Shown here: positions 55,824 through 64,000 of the stretch, piece after piece
How positions within the stretch are numbered: the first letter of the stretch is position 1
Layout of the letters: every line of letters starts with the position of its first letter
Origin: an uncultured Mobiluncus sp.
GTDB lineage: Bacteria > Actinomycetota > Actinomycetes > Actinomycetales > Actinomycetaceae
Direction of reading: 5' to 3'
Length of the DNA: 64,000 nt
Assembly (NCBI RefSeq): GCF_943914685.1
Contig: NZ_CALUCZ010000002.1
Location: 62,001 to 126,000 of the forward strand
The notes under the pieces: generated by a model
Seen by the model: only the letters and a program-made list of their open reading frames with translations
Databases searched by the model: none
Told to the model about the DNA's origin: nothing
Program-made: the position numbers and the translations under genes

Positions 55824-56927
55824 TTATTTCCTCGCTTTCAATCCCAGTAAGCCGCCCAGCTTACTGTCGTCTAGGCGGCGCGGGTTTTCCCCGCTCGGAT
55901 CCACGATGACGCTTTGTGCCGCGCGCGTTCCCTCCACCAACAGCATTTCCGCGGGGTCAACCTGGCGTTTGACCAAACCCAGACCGATTTGACCGTCCGT
56001 GGGGTGGTACGCCACCGAGGTTAACACCCCGACTTCACTACCATCAGACTCCAAAGTGAGGGAGGAACCTATGGCTGGCAATTCCTCACGCGACCCATCT
56101 AGGTCCAAGAACGTGAGTCGGCGCGGGGGACGTCCCCGGTTAGTCAGTTTTGCCACGGTTTCTTGACCGGGATAGCAGCCCTTTTGCAAACTGACGGCGA
56201 CACGCAGCCAGTCCAACTCATGAGGGAGGATCCCCGGCTTGCCCTCGCGGCCTAGGCGGGGGTGCCACAGGGAAATTCTCACGGCTTCCCAAGCACCCAA
56301 GTCCGCTTTCACCAGCTCGCTTGCTGTTGCTTTTGCCTCGAGCACCGGTAGGTCTAGGCGCGAAACTACCGCTAGTTCACGGTGGGGGGCGGCGGGGTCG
56401 TCCCCCGGGTGACTCGTGCCCGCAGCGGTAAAAACGGTCGTGTTTCCCACCGGTCCGGGCCACGGATCAGACCAGGTCACAGCACAGTGCGTGCTCCAGA
56501 ACCGGGCTGCTGAAGAATCCTCGTCCCCGGTTTTCAGATAGCCCAAGACCGCGAAGTCTGCGCTCACATCAGCAATCTCAACGCGGGAACGGAACCGCAT
56601 TGACTGGAAAAACTCAGCGGCACCTCCCGGTTCTTCCGTCAAAATCCACACGGCACTGCCATCGTCGACGGCGAAAAAGCTCAGCTCCACGTGTCCGGTG
56701 GGGTCGAGAATGAGGGCTTCGCACGGCACGTCAGGCTCCCAGTTGGAAAAGTCTTGGGCGCTGATAGAGTTCAGCCAAGCCCAGCGATCCGGCCCGGAAA
56801 CTTTCAGCACTCCCAAGGGAATCGTGGCGTAGCCGCGGCCTTCGAGCAGTTCGAGGCCGTGATTCCAGCCCGCGTCTATCGCCGCTCCGGGCCAAGTTCG
56901 GTCGATACTCGGATAGGTGACCTGCAT
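55824..56927 (-). CDS. ygfZ: Folate-binding YgfZ/GcvT-like protein
   Basis: 367 residues. Resembles the glycine cleavage T-protein fold. The signature KGCYPGQE (in VSLQKGCYPGQETVAKL) identifies the YgfZ/IBA57 group, which uses folate to help assemble or repair certain iron-sulfur enzymes. Also visible are WLNSISAQD near the N terminus and the GRPPRRLTFLDL segment. AAAGGGGG precedes the ATG. The DUF2516 gene follows directly. Confidence 0.88.
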   Translation of the reverse strand: MQVTYPSIDRTWPGAAIDAGWNHGLELLEGRGYATIPLGVLKVSGPDRWAWLNSISAQDFSNWEPDVPCEALILDPTGHVELSFFAVDDGSAVWILTEEPGGAAEFFQSMRFRSRVEIADVSADFAVLGYLKTGDEDSSAARFWSTHCAVTWSDPWPGPVGNTTVFTAAGTSHPGDDPAAPHRELAVVSRLDLPVLEAKATASELVKADLGAWEAVRISLWHPRLGREGKPGILPHELDWLRVAVSLQKGCYPGQETVAKLTNRGRPPRRLTFLDLDGSREELPAIGSSLTLESDGSEVGVLTSVAYHPTDGQIGLGLVKRQVDPAEMLLVEGTRAAQSVIVDPSGENPRRLDDSKLGGLLGLKARK

Positions 56928-56973
56928 TTTACCCCCTTTTCACCACTTTGGACGCAACCGTGAGAAATCTTCC

Positions 56974-57924
56974 TCAAGCCAGTGTAGGGCCCTCCCCCAC
57001 TAAAAGCCGCGCCAGAATATAAAGTGGGACAGACGCCGCCAGAACGGGAATGAAAGCTTGACTCACCGCGGCCGAGACTGTTGACGGAGCCAAGTCACCG
57101 CTGAAAAGTACGGTCAGTGACGCGAACGCGATTCCATACACCACTCCCAACAGCAGACCGGAAACCAGGGACACGGTCAGGCTGGGGAGGTGTCCTCCCG
57201 CGAAGAGCACCAGCTGATCCCGCGAGGTTCCCTCCATGACGAGAATGGCCGCCCCGGCTGCCAAACCGAAAATGACCGAAAACAGGATCCCCGCGAAAAC
57301 TCTCCATTTCAGCTGCCAGTTAGCGCTCATCGCCATGCCGATGCACCCTCCAATGAGGGTGACTGCTCCAGGCACCAGCAGGAAGTACCACAGCGTTTCC
57401 GACTCCAGCATGACCCACGCCCCGGCAGTGGAGACGATGAGGATTCCGGCCGCGTTACCCGCTGCTGAGTTCAGTAAGTTCTCCCTGGGGTTACGCAGCA
57501 TTTCTGCGATGAAAACCCCAATCATTCCCAACCCGACGACCTCAGCCACTATCGAGAAATCTGCAAAGATTCTTCCCGTCAGTAAAGCCAGTACCCCAAA
57601 GACAGTCAGCAAAATGAAAGATGACCGCGGGGCGGGAAGATGCGCCAAATGCGCCCAGCCGTAAGCAAAACACACCACCGCGATGGTCGCAGCTATGGTC
57701 AGGAAATCCGGGGGGAGCACAAAAATCAGGGACATTCCCAGAGCGGCTAGAGCGGTAATAATCTCAGGGTGGGCACAGATGACCCGCCCCATCAGGGACT
57801 CAGGAACTTTCGGCAGCTTTTCAATCTTTTCGGCTTGGTGTTCCTCTCGCCGCACGCGGCGCGTGATTTTTACCGTATCGGTCAGCGAAGGGTCCGGCAT
57901 TTCCGCGTTGGGCTGGGAAGTCAT
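56974..57924 (-). CDS. Membrane protein of unknown function
   Basis: 316 residues. A charged N terminus (TRRVRREEHQAEKIEKL) is followed by about nine hydrophobic helices from residue 50 to the end. No transporter or enzyme motif is visible to me. It lies upstream of ygfZ on the same strand with a gap of 46 bases and might be in the same transcript. The start at 57924 has no strong Shine-Dalgarno sequence. Confidence 0.7.
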   Translation of the reverse strand: MTSQPNAEMPDPSLTDTVKITRRVRREEHQAEKIEKLPKVPESLMGRVICAHPEIITALAALGMSLIFVLPPDFLTIAATIAVVCFAYGWAHLAHLPAPRSSFILLTVFGVLALLTGRIFADFSIVAEVVGLGMIGVFIAEMLRNPRENLLNSAAGNAAGILIVSTAGAWVMLESETLWYFLLVPGAVTLIGGCIGMAMSANWQLKWRVFAGILFSVIFGLAAGAAILVMEGTSRDQLVLFAGGHLPSLTVSLVSGLLLGVVYGIAFASLTVLFSGDLAPSTVSAAVSQAFIPVLAASVPLYILARLLVGEGPTLA

Positions 57925-57997
57925 GTTCCGATTCTCTCATAAGTTCGGCAGCTCTCAGGAACAGACCGTTTCACGCGTTCCGGGAGGGTTAAACTTT

Positions 57998-58113
57998 GAA
58001 GGCCCCGACGTGCGGAGCCTTCAACGACACCGAAACCGTAAAGCGCCTGTCGGCGCGAAGGCCGCTCGTAGCGGCAGTATATGGAGCCCGGGGCTTCTAC
58101 GGACATCGATGTC
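57998..58113. repeat. Cluster of five short inverted repeats in the 448-base gap 57925-58372
   Basis: In 116 bases there are: GAAGGC-c-CCG-acgtg-CGG-a-GCCTTC (57998-58022), GCGCC-tgtc-GGCGC (58043-58056), GCCGCT-cgt-AGCGGC (58061-58075), a weaker stem AGCC/GGCT (58085-58095) and GACATCGATGTC (58102-58113). No coding frame here is convincing. It may be a structured RNA, part of the phosphate operon leader, or a DNA-binding region. The rest of the gap is AT-rich and includes a promoter-like pair TTGCCT (58227-58232) and TACAAT (58251-58256). Confidence 0.4.
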
Positions 58114-58226
58114 TTGTATTTAAGTTACCACACCAGCGAAACGTTGTCTCGAGATTTTACTTAATTTACTTTTTAACTCCCCTTTAACCTGACAAAGTTC
58201 CTGCACCACTGTTCATGGCCCTGACT

Positions 58227-58256
58227 TTGCCTTGAAATTTACACCGTTTTTACAAT
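58227..58256 (+). promoter_or_regulatory. Promoter of the PhoU-like/Pit operon
   Basis: TTGCCT and TACAAT with an 18-base spacer predict a start near 58263 and a leader of about 110 bases. Two GTTC elements 14 bases apart (58197 and 58211) just upstream recall Pho boxes only weakly. Confidence 0.5.
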
Positions 58257-58372
58257 GTAGGTTCCGAACGGATAGAGTAAACAAGGTTAGCTAGGTGGGC
58301 TGTGCCGGAACTATTGAAACCGGCTCTTCGGACCGCCAGGTTTGCCGAATCCATCACTAAGAAGGGTGAAAA

Positions 58373-58993
58373 ATGGGCCTGTTCCATCGCGCCAAAGACG
58401 AGAGATTTTTCGAGCAGCTCACCGAAATTGCCGGTAACCTGATAGAAGGTGCCGATATCTTGGCAAAGTTGATGGCTCTCCCGCCCGCACAACGCGACGG
58501 TGAGCGCAACAACTTACACGCGGTCGAGAATTCCTCCGATGATTTGACCCACGCGTTTATGAACAAAATTAACCAGACTTTCGTCACCCCTCTGGATCGT
58601 GACGACCTCAGCGAACTGGCTTACCGACTCGATGACTGCATGGATTTGATTGACGAAGCCGGGAATCTCATCGTGGTTTATCAGCTGCAGGAAATCCCCG
58701 AATGCTTACACAAACAGGCGGCTATCCTCCAAAAGTGCGCCGCGGTTACAGCTAGTGCCATGCCTCGGCTGAAAACCTTGGACGAGTTAAGCGAATACTG
58801 GGTGGAGGTCAATCGCTTAGAGAATCAAGCCGACCAGATTTATATGCACTGCCTGTCCGACATTGTGAATAATAATCCTGACCCGATAGCGGTTATCAAG
58901 TTGAAAGACGTCACCGAGCGGCTTGAGGATGCCTGCGATGCGTTCGAGCATCTGGCTGCTCTGGTCGAAGGTATCGCAATCAAGGAATCTTGA
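58373..58993 (+). CDS. DUF47 (PhoU-like) Pit accessory protein
   Basis: 206 residues, nearly all helical: an early NLIEGADILAKLMALPPAQR, HAFMNKINQTFVTPLDRDDL (the conserved TPxDRxD motif) and NRLENQADQIYMHCLSDIV. These proteins resemble PhoU and are normally paired with Pit-type phosphate transporters, probably as regulators. The pit gene follows by 12 bases. AAGGGTG precedes the ATG. Confidence 0.93.
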   Translation: MGLFHRAKDERFFEQLTEIAGNLIEGADILAKLMALPPAQRDGERNNLHAVENSSDDLTHAFMNKINQTFVTPLDRDDLSELAYRLDDCMDLIDEAGNLIVVYQLQEIPECLHKQAAILQKCAAVTASAMPRLKTLDELSEYWVEVNRLENQADQIYMHCLSDIVNNNPDPIAVIKLKDVTERLEDACDAFEHLAALVEGIAIKES

Positions 58994-59005
58994 GGGTGCT
59001 CCCGG

Positions 59006-60040
59006 ATGGACATTTCTCTGGTACTGGTTATTTGTGTCGTTGTCCTCGCAGTTACCTTTGATTTCACCAACGGTTTTCACGACGCTGCCAACGCTATCGC
59101 CACCGCAATTTCCACGCGGGCTTGGGAACCGCGCACCGCTTTGGCTATGGCTGCGGTCATGAACTTGGTGGGGTCTTTGCTGGGGACTGAAGTAGCGAAA
59201 ACTATCGGTTCTGGAATCATTGATATGTCGGGATACGCTACGGCGGTTTCCCACGCCGAGAGGGCCCACGGCCTGTTGATTATTCTTGGCGGCTTGATTG
59301 GGGCCATTTGCTGGAACATCATCACCTGGTATTTCGGGCTGCCGTCCTCGTCCTCTCACGCGCTGATTGGCGGTCTGGCGGGGGCGGGTTTAGCTGCGGG
59401 CGTCACGGTGAACTGGGCGACGATTACTTCTCACGTCCTGATTCCGATGGTGGTTTCCCCGCTCATCGGTTTCACTTTTGCGTATGTGCTGATGAGCCTG
59501 GTTATGGTGGCTATGAAAAACCTGGCTTACCGCCGGACCATGCGTAAATTCCGGGTTGGTCAAAAGTTTTCTTCCGCGGCCCTAGCCCTAGGTCACGGTT
59601 TGCAGGATGCTCAAAAGACCATGGGGGTCATTTTCATCGCTCTGGTAGCTTCCGGTCACGTCGACTTGGACGACCCGATTCCTCTATGGGTCAAGTTCGC
59701 GGCGGCTATGGCCATCGCGGCCGGCACTTTCGTGGGTGGGTTTCGCATCATGAAAACCTTGGGTTCGAGGGTGATTCATGTCGATCCGGCCAACGGTTTT
59801 GTCTCCGAGACGGTTGCCGCGGGGGTGCTGTACTTCACGGCGTTTATCTGGCACGCCCCGATTTCCACCACCCATACCGTGACCACCGCCATCATGGGGG
59901 TGGGTGCGACCCGCAGGCTTTCCGCAGTGCGCTGGGGAACGGCCGGAAACATTGTGGTGGCTTGGGTGCTGACTCTCCCCGCTGCCGCCGCGGTAGCAGC
60001 CGCGGTCTACACTCTGTTGGAATTCCTGTTCCGAATTTAG
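59006..60040 (+). CDS. pit: Low-affinity inorganic phosphate transporter, Pit family
   Basis: 344 residues, about ten membrane helices. The duplicated Pit signature is present: FTNGFHDAANAIATAISTRA near residue 20-40 and the second copy around ALGHGLQDAQKTMGVI. Symports metal-phosphate with protons. GAGGGTG precedes the ATG. It is the second gene after the DUF47 partner and converges on the Nudix gene; with ppk1 nearby it suggests phosphate storage. Confidence 0.94.
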   Translation: MDISLVLVICVVVLAVTFDFTNGFHDAANAIATAISTRAWEPRTALAMAAVMNLVGSLLGTEVAKTIGSGIIDMSGYATAVSHAERAHGLLIILGGLIGAICWNIITWYFGLPSSSSHALIGGLAGAGLAAGVTVNWATITSHVLIPMVVSPLIGFTFAYVLMSLVMVAMKNLAYRRTMRKFRVGQKFSSAALALGHGLQDAQKTMGVIFIALVASGHVDLDDPIPLWVKFAAAMAIAAGTFVGGFRIMKTLGSRVIHVDPANGFVSETVAAGVLYFTAFIWHAPISTTHTVTTAIMGVGATRRLSAVRWGTAGNIVVAWVLTLPAAAAVAAAVYTLLEFLFRI

Positions 60041-60115
60041 GCAGCGCCACCCACCGACAACTCAGCAAACCCGAAAAAAGGCCGGCCGGGCTTGTGAATA
60101 CTGAAAATTACCGCG

Positions 60116-61105
60116 TTAATCGGACACGTAACCGGCAGGAGGTTCGGCTCCCGCGCGTTCGGCAGCAATGAGCTTTGGGCTACCCTCGGCGTCTGAGATT
60201 ACGTGAACAATCAAGGATTCCCCGGTTTCCAGAGGTATCAGCGTGTCTTCTAAGAAATCGTTGCCCAACGCCCGAATCAGCGGAATCAGGACCGGGGCAT
60301 GGGAACATAGGGCAGTCGGACCTTCCGCGGGCGCCGCCTTGAGCTGTGCGCGCAACAGTTCCAACCCGCCATAAGGATTGGCGGCAAAACCGTCTTCGCT
60401 CAACACATCGGGGTATTCACACCTAATCCCGCTGGCTTTCAAGTACGGGCGTATCGTTTGCTCGCAACGCTTCCACGGCGAACAAAACAGTCGGGAAATC
60501 CCGAAAGCGCTCAGGGTGGAAGCCAGCGCCACAGCCTGGTGCTTGCCGCGTTTTTTCAAAGGACGCAGCGAATCATCGGTGTTCCATTTCAGCCGATTCT
60601 TGGCTTTTCCGTGGCGCACCAACACGACGGGAGTCGAGTCGCCCCACCCCTGTCGCAGGTATTGCTCCGCTTTAGTCACCAGATTGCGGTCATATTCTTG
60701 GGTTAAGAGTTCCTGCGCTTGAGCCTGGTTGACCCAACGAATTTCGTTTATCTCATGTGGCGAGGCCGGTTCCACGTAGGGTCGGGCCAGTATCGCCGCA
60801 CTGTGGCGCACCTGAGCCAACCAGTACGTGACTTGTTTCTCGGCTCCTTCCACCGGGTAAGTCGTGAGGCCGAGCTGGGGTCCCAGGCATACTTGCACCC
60901 CGGTTTCTTCGGCGATTTCTCGCACCGCACAGGCGGGCAGCAGCTCGCCGGGTTCCAGTTTTCCCTTTGGCAGGGACCAGTCGTCGTACTTTGGCCGGTG
61001 GACGACCAAAAATTCATAAGGGGTTTGGGTGGGTGCGCCCTCTAAGGCCGGACGCAGTTCCCCGCCTCGCCAAACCACCCCGCCGGCAGCCAAAACTTTA
61101 CTCAT
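60116..61105 (-). CDS. Nudix hydrolase fused to histidine phosphatase (MutT1 type)
   Basis: 329 residues, two domains. The N-terminal Nudix domain has the box around residues 47-69 (GKLEPGELLPACAVREIAEE, then TG). The C-terminal SixA-like histidine phosphatase begins with VVLVRHGKAKN and has the late SHAPVLIPL motif. Mycobacterial MutT1 has this fusion, hydrolysing 8-oxo-dGTP or diadenosine polyphosphates. Shine-Dalgarno AAAGGGAAAG. It is downstream of ppk1 on the same strand, the usual actinobacterial order. Confidence 0.92.
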   Translation of the reverse strand: MSKVLAAGGVVWRGGELRPALEGAPTQTPYEFLVVHRPKYDDWSLPKGKLEPGELLPACAVREIAEETGVQVCLGPQLGLTTYPVEGAEKQVTYWLAQVRHSAAILARPYVEPASPHEINEIRWVNQAQAQELLTQEYDRNLVTKAEQYLRQGWGDSTPVVLVRHGKAKNRLKWNTDDSLRPLKKRGKHQAVALASTLSAFGISRLFCSPWKRCEQTIRPYLKASGIRCEYPDVLSEDGFAANPYGGLELLRAQLKAAPAEGPTALCSHAPVLIPLIRALGNDFLEDTLIPLETGESLIVHVISDAEGSPKLIAAERAGAEPPAGYVSD

Positions 61106-61181
61106 TACTTTCCCTTTTCTGTGTACCCAACTCTGTAAACCTCATCGACCGGGCTTTTTTGCACGCCATACCGAGGCGGTC

Positions 61182-63668
61182 TCAATGCCGGGAGACGCCG
61201 CCGCGTCCCGACACGCGCGAGGAGGCGCGATTCATCAAGGTTTCCTGGATATCCTCCAGACGCAGCCCGGCCTCGTTCGTGTTGACCCGCACCCACTGCT
61301 GGTCAGGCATCAACCGCCACGAAGAGGTGGTGTCTGCCATGCCGTGTTTGACCAAATCAATCAGATATTGGATCTGTTCGGGGTCCACGATTTTCACCAG
61401 AGCTTCGACGCGGCGGTCCAAGTTACGGTGCATCAGGTCCGCGGAACCAATCCAGACTTCGGGGTCCCCGTCGTTCTTAAACGCATAGACTCGCGAGTGT
61501 TCCAGGAATCGTCCCAGGATAGAAACGACCCGAATGTTATCGCTGAGGCCGGGGATACCTGGCTTAATGGAGCAAATGCCGCGGACCTGGACCATCACCG
61601 AAACCCCCGCTTGGGAAGCTCGGTAGAGCGCGTCCGTCAAACGCTCGTCCACAATCGAGTTGATTTTGAACAGGATTCCCGCTTTCTTGCCCGCTTTCTT
61701 GTTGGCAATTTCGCGGTTTATCCGCTCAATCAAGCCATCACGAATAGAGCGGGGCGCGACCAGCAAACGGTGGAAAGTCGAACGCGGCGCGTATCCGCTG
61801 AGCTGGTTGAACAGACGAGTGAGGTCCTGAGCGACCTCGCGGTCATCGGTCAGTAGACCCAGATCCTCGTAGCCGCGAGCGGTCTTGGGGTGATAGTTAC
61901 CGGTGCCGACGTGACAGTAGCGGTGCATTCCGTCGGGTTCTTGACGTACCACCAGACACAGCTTGCAGTGCGTCTTGAGACCGACCAAGCCGTAAACCAC
62001 GTGAACCCCGGCGCGTTCCATCTTGCGAGCCCAGCCGATGTTTGCTTCCTCATCGAAACGCGCCTTGATTTCGACGATAGCCACGACCTGTTTACCAGCA
62101 CGGGCCGCGTCAATCAGGGCTTGGACGATTGGGGAATCGCCCGAAGTTCGGTACAGGGTCTGTTTGATTGCCAAAACGTTTGGATCTTGAGCGGCTTGCA
62201 CGATGAATTGCTGCACCGAGGTGGCGAAAGAATCGTAAGGCAGGTGTATCAGCACGTCGTGGTCACGAATAGAGCTAAAAATATCCGCGGTTTTCGATGA
62301 TTCTTTTTCGGCTAGTCCGGCCGGCGTCACGGGAACGTACGGAGGGTATTTGAGCTGGGGAATATCCAAGTCATGCAGGTCGTTGAGACCTCGCAAGTCC
62401 AGCGGCGCGGGGAGGCGGAACACGTCGGAAGTCCCGATTTCGAGGTTTTCTTTTAAGAAATCCAGCAGGAACGCCGGCATGGATTCCGCCACTTCCAGAC
62501 GCACTGCCGGCCCGAACCGCCGTTTCGCGAGTTCGGATTCCATCGCGGTCAAAATATTTTCCGCGTCGTCCTCTTCCACTTCCAGATCTTCGTTACGGGT
62601 CACCCTGAATTCGTGGGCTTCTTTGATTTCCATGCCGGGGAACAAGTGATCCAGGTGTGCGGAAATAATCTGTTCGATAGGCACGAAATTGACCTTTTCC
62701 CCTGCCAAAATCAGGCTGGAGGGGTCGTTTTCGACCCCGTTTTCGGTCACCGCCACGAAACGCGGCAAGATGGGTGGCACCTTGATTCGCGCAAAGTGTT
62801 CTTTGCCGGTATTGGGGTTGCGCACGATTATCGCCAGGTTCAGCGACAGCCCAGTGATGTAGGGGAAAGGGTGGGACGGGTCTACTGCCAGCGGCGACAG
62901 AATGGGAAACACCTGGTTGCGGAAGTAGCGGTGGAGGATTTCGTGATGGGTTTCGTTCAGGCTATCCCAGTCAGTGATGACCAAACCGGCTCTATCCAGA
63001 GCCGGGCGAATTTCGTCTTGGAAATAACGGTAGACGTTGCCGGTCATCTCGTGGGAGCGACGGCTGATTTCGCCCTCCAGCTGACGCGGCGTCAACCCCG
63101 AGGCGGACACTGTCGCAAACCCCGCGGCGATACGGCGCTTCAGACCTGCGACACGAACCATATAGAACTCGTCCAGGTTGGAACAATAGATAGTCAGGAA
63201 CCACGCCCGTTCCAACAAGTGCAGGCGCGGGTCTTGGGCCTGTTCAAAGACACGTTGGTTAAAGGCGAGCCAGGACAGTTCCCGGTCAGCAAAGCGCCCT
63301 TTGGGTAGTTTCGGTAGGCCGTCGGGGGTCAGCCCGTCTATTTTCTTTAGCGCCAGCGGCTTGTGGTCGGATTTCTTTGACGATTTGTTCTTTTTAACCT
63401 TCGAGCCCAAGGCGTCCGCACGAGCAATCACTACCGGGTCAGGCAGATGGTCGGGCAGTTTTTCCTCTCGGGGCGTATCCGGTTCCGTGAAGTCCGCGTC
63501 ATCGTATTCTTGGGAACCACCAGAGCTGAGATCTTTTTTCGGGAACATTTCCTCGGCGGTAGCTCCCTCGAAAAGGGATTTCTTTACTTCCCCGGGCAAG
63601 GGAGGTGGGGCAGGAACTCCTGTCCCCTCGTTTTCCGGTATATCTCGGTTTTTCTGGTTCTCAGACAC
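61182..63668 (-). CDS. ppk1: Polyphosphate kinase 1
   Basis: 828 residues. It polymerises the gamma phosphate of ATP into polyphosphate. An N-terminal extension of about 130 residues (charged, Lys/Asp-rich, probably disordered) precedes the PPK_N domain (FADRELSWLAFNQRVFEQA). The catalytic histidine region CHVGTGNYHPKTARGYEDLG and ALIDAARAGKQVVAIVEIKA are intact. GTG start with GAGGTGACC upstream. Likely co-transcribed with the Nudix gene. Confidence 0.95.
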   Translation of the reverse strand: MSENQKNRDIPENEGTGVPAPPPLPGEVKKSLFEGATAEEMFPKKDLSSGGSQEYDDADFTEPDTPREEKLPDHLPDPVVIARADALGSKVKKNKSSKKSDHKPLALKKIDGLTPDGLPKLPKGRFADRELSWLAFNQRVFEQAQDPRLHLLERAWFLTIYCSNLDEFYMVRVAGLKRRIAAGFATVSASGLTPRQLEGEISRRSHEMTGNVYRYFQDEIRPALDRAGLVITDWDSLNETHHEILHRYFRNQVFPILSPLAVDPSHPFPYITGLSLNLAIIVRNPNTGKEHFARIKVPPILPRFVAVTENGVENDPSSLILAGEKVNFVPIEQIISAHLDHLFPGMEIKEAHEFRVTRNEDLEVEEDDAENILTAMESELAKRRFGPAVRLEVAESMPAFLLDFLKENLEIGTSDVFRLPAPLDLRGLNDLHDLDIPQLKYPPYVPVTPAGLAEKESSKTADIFSSIRDHDVLIHLPYDSFATSVQQFIVQAAQDPNVLAIKQTLYRTSGDSPIVQALIDAARAGKQVVAIVEIKARFDEEANIGWARKMERAGVHVVYGLVGLKTHCKLCLVVRQEPDGMHRYCHVGTGNYHPKTARGYEDLGLLTDDREVAQDLTRLFNQLSGYAPRSTFHRLLVAPRSIRDGLIERINREIANKKAGKKAGILFKINSIVDERLTDALYRASQAGVSVMVQVRGICSIKPGIPGLSDNIRVVSILGRFLEHSRVYAFKNDGDPEVWIGSADLMHRNLDRRVEALVKIVDPEQIQYLIDLVKHGMADTTSSWRLMPDQQWVRVNTNEAGLRLEDIQETLMNRASSRVSGRGGVSRH

Positions 63669-63764
63669 CTTAGGTCACCTCAACTTTTTCGTTATCTATT
63701 CTCACGTATTGCCTGGTTGCACAGGCTTCTGCTCCGCCGCTGGGTGCGGCGAGCGGCGCAGTCG

Positions 63765-64000
63765 TCAATCCAAGCGACCTTCGCGATACATTGTCGCCGC
63801 ATCTAGCAGCTCGTCGGCGGTAGCCAGCAAGGCGTTATCTCGCAGGGTCACCGCGTTGGCCAGCACGTCCTGAGGATTTTCTTTCATCCAGACCGACTCG
63901 CTGGCCGCCAACACCCGCAGCACAGCTTGAGACGTATCCAGAAAATCGGCGAAATTACCGTCGAAACTGCCTCCTAGGATTTGTCCCAGCTGTTTTTTCC
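63765..64000 (-). CDS. C-terminal part of an unrecognised helical protein (cut by window edge)
   Basis: A minus-strand frame ends with TGA at 63765-63767 and runs off the right edge (78 codons). Visible segments: KKQLGQILGGSFDGNFADFL, VLRVLAASESVWM, NPQDVLANAVTLRDNALLAT, ending MYREGRLD. It is amphipathic, helical and acidic, with no motif I know. It lies upstream of ppk1 on the same strand. Confidence 0.6.
   Translation of the reverse strand, partial: KKQLGQILGGSFDGNFADFLDTSQAVLRVLAASESVWMKENPQDVLANAVTLRDNALLATADELLDAATMYREGRLD

Noticed and set aside
57921..58106. 61-codon minus-strand frame in the gap upstream of the unknown membrane protein
   Set aside because: The sequence is a string of palindromes, the protein has no features, and the frame has no convincing start signal.
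58191..58220. Pho box upstream of the phosphate importer
   Set aside because: Two GTTC elements occur but the 11-base unit and spacing do not match the actinobacterial consensus well.

Overview
The window reads as a stretch of actinobacterial core chromosome. Gene content and order (sigR/rsrA/bL37, mtrA-mtrB-lpqB-comF-hpf-secA, a Kgd-type oxoglutarate enzyme, DUF3499, DUF2516, DUF6912, an Rv3235-like protein) point to Actinomycetia. The moderate GC content and compact genes suggest the family Actinomycetaceae. A Mobiluncus- or Varibaculum-like organism is my best guess from memory of such genomes, not from any search. There are no rRNA or tRNA genes, insertion sequences, prophage or CRISPR arrays. 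Almost every base belongs to a housekeeping gene or a short regulatory gap; the only gene-free stretch above 300 bases is 57925-58372.

Layout. 1-1.6 kb: DoxX fragment, thiol-stress sigma factor SigR/SigH with its zinc anti-sigma factor, and the tiny ribosomal protein bL37. 1.6-8.8 kb: Kgd, RsgA, AroA, HisN. 8.8-13.2 kb: SbcD-SbcC. 13.2-17.6 kb: DUF6912, a CpaE-like ATPase, an SAF/CpaB-like protein, a small HTH protein, a conserved unknown and an Rv3235-like protein. 17.6-26.4 kb (minus): the conserved MtrA-MtrB-LpqB-ComF-HPF-SecA block. 26.5-32.1 kb (plus): a membrane protein followed by DUF4129-DUF4350-MoxR-DUF58. 32.1-35.6 kb: Zincin_1-like protein, DUF3499, pyrophosphatase, PBP4-type carboxypeptidase. 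35.7-41.9 kb: metY-metF-metE-metX, which covers homoserine to methionine in one operon behind a structured leader. 42-46.6 kb: alpha/beta hydrolase and a feoA-feoB-feoC iron(II) operon. 46.7-54.9 kb: PpdK, an ECF sigma factor with a probable membrane anti-sigma partner, and ClpC. 54.9-64 kb: Dtd, DUF2516, YgfZ, an unknown membrane protein, a PhoU-like/Pit phosphate importer, a Nudix-histidine phosphatase fusion, polyphosphate kinase and a truncated unknown.

How it works together. Several regions form functional units: thiol redox sensing (SigR-RsrA), envelope sensing and secretion (MtrAB-LpqB, SecA), methionine synthesis, ferrous iron uptake, and phosphate/polyphosphate handling. Many genes appear to be transcribed without a 5' leader: a TANNNT -10 box lies 6 or 7 bases before the start codon at about ten places.

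The most interesting element is the 160-base leader of metY (35708-35869). It combines a probable leaderless 7-codon upstream ORF, a three-helix junction-like fold, a competing 11-bp long-range helix, and a helix that would hide the metY Shine-Dalgarno sequence. I do not recognise it as a known riboswitch class.
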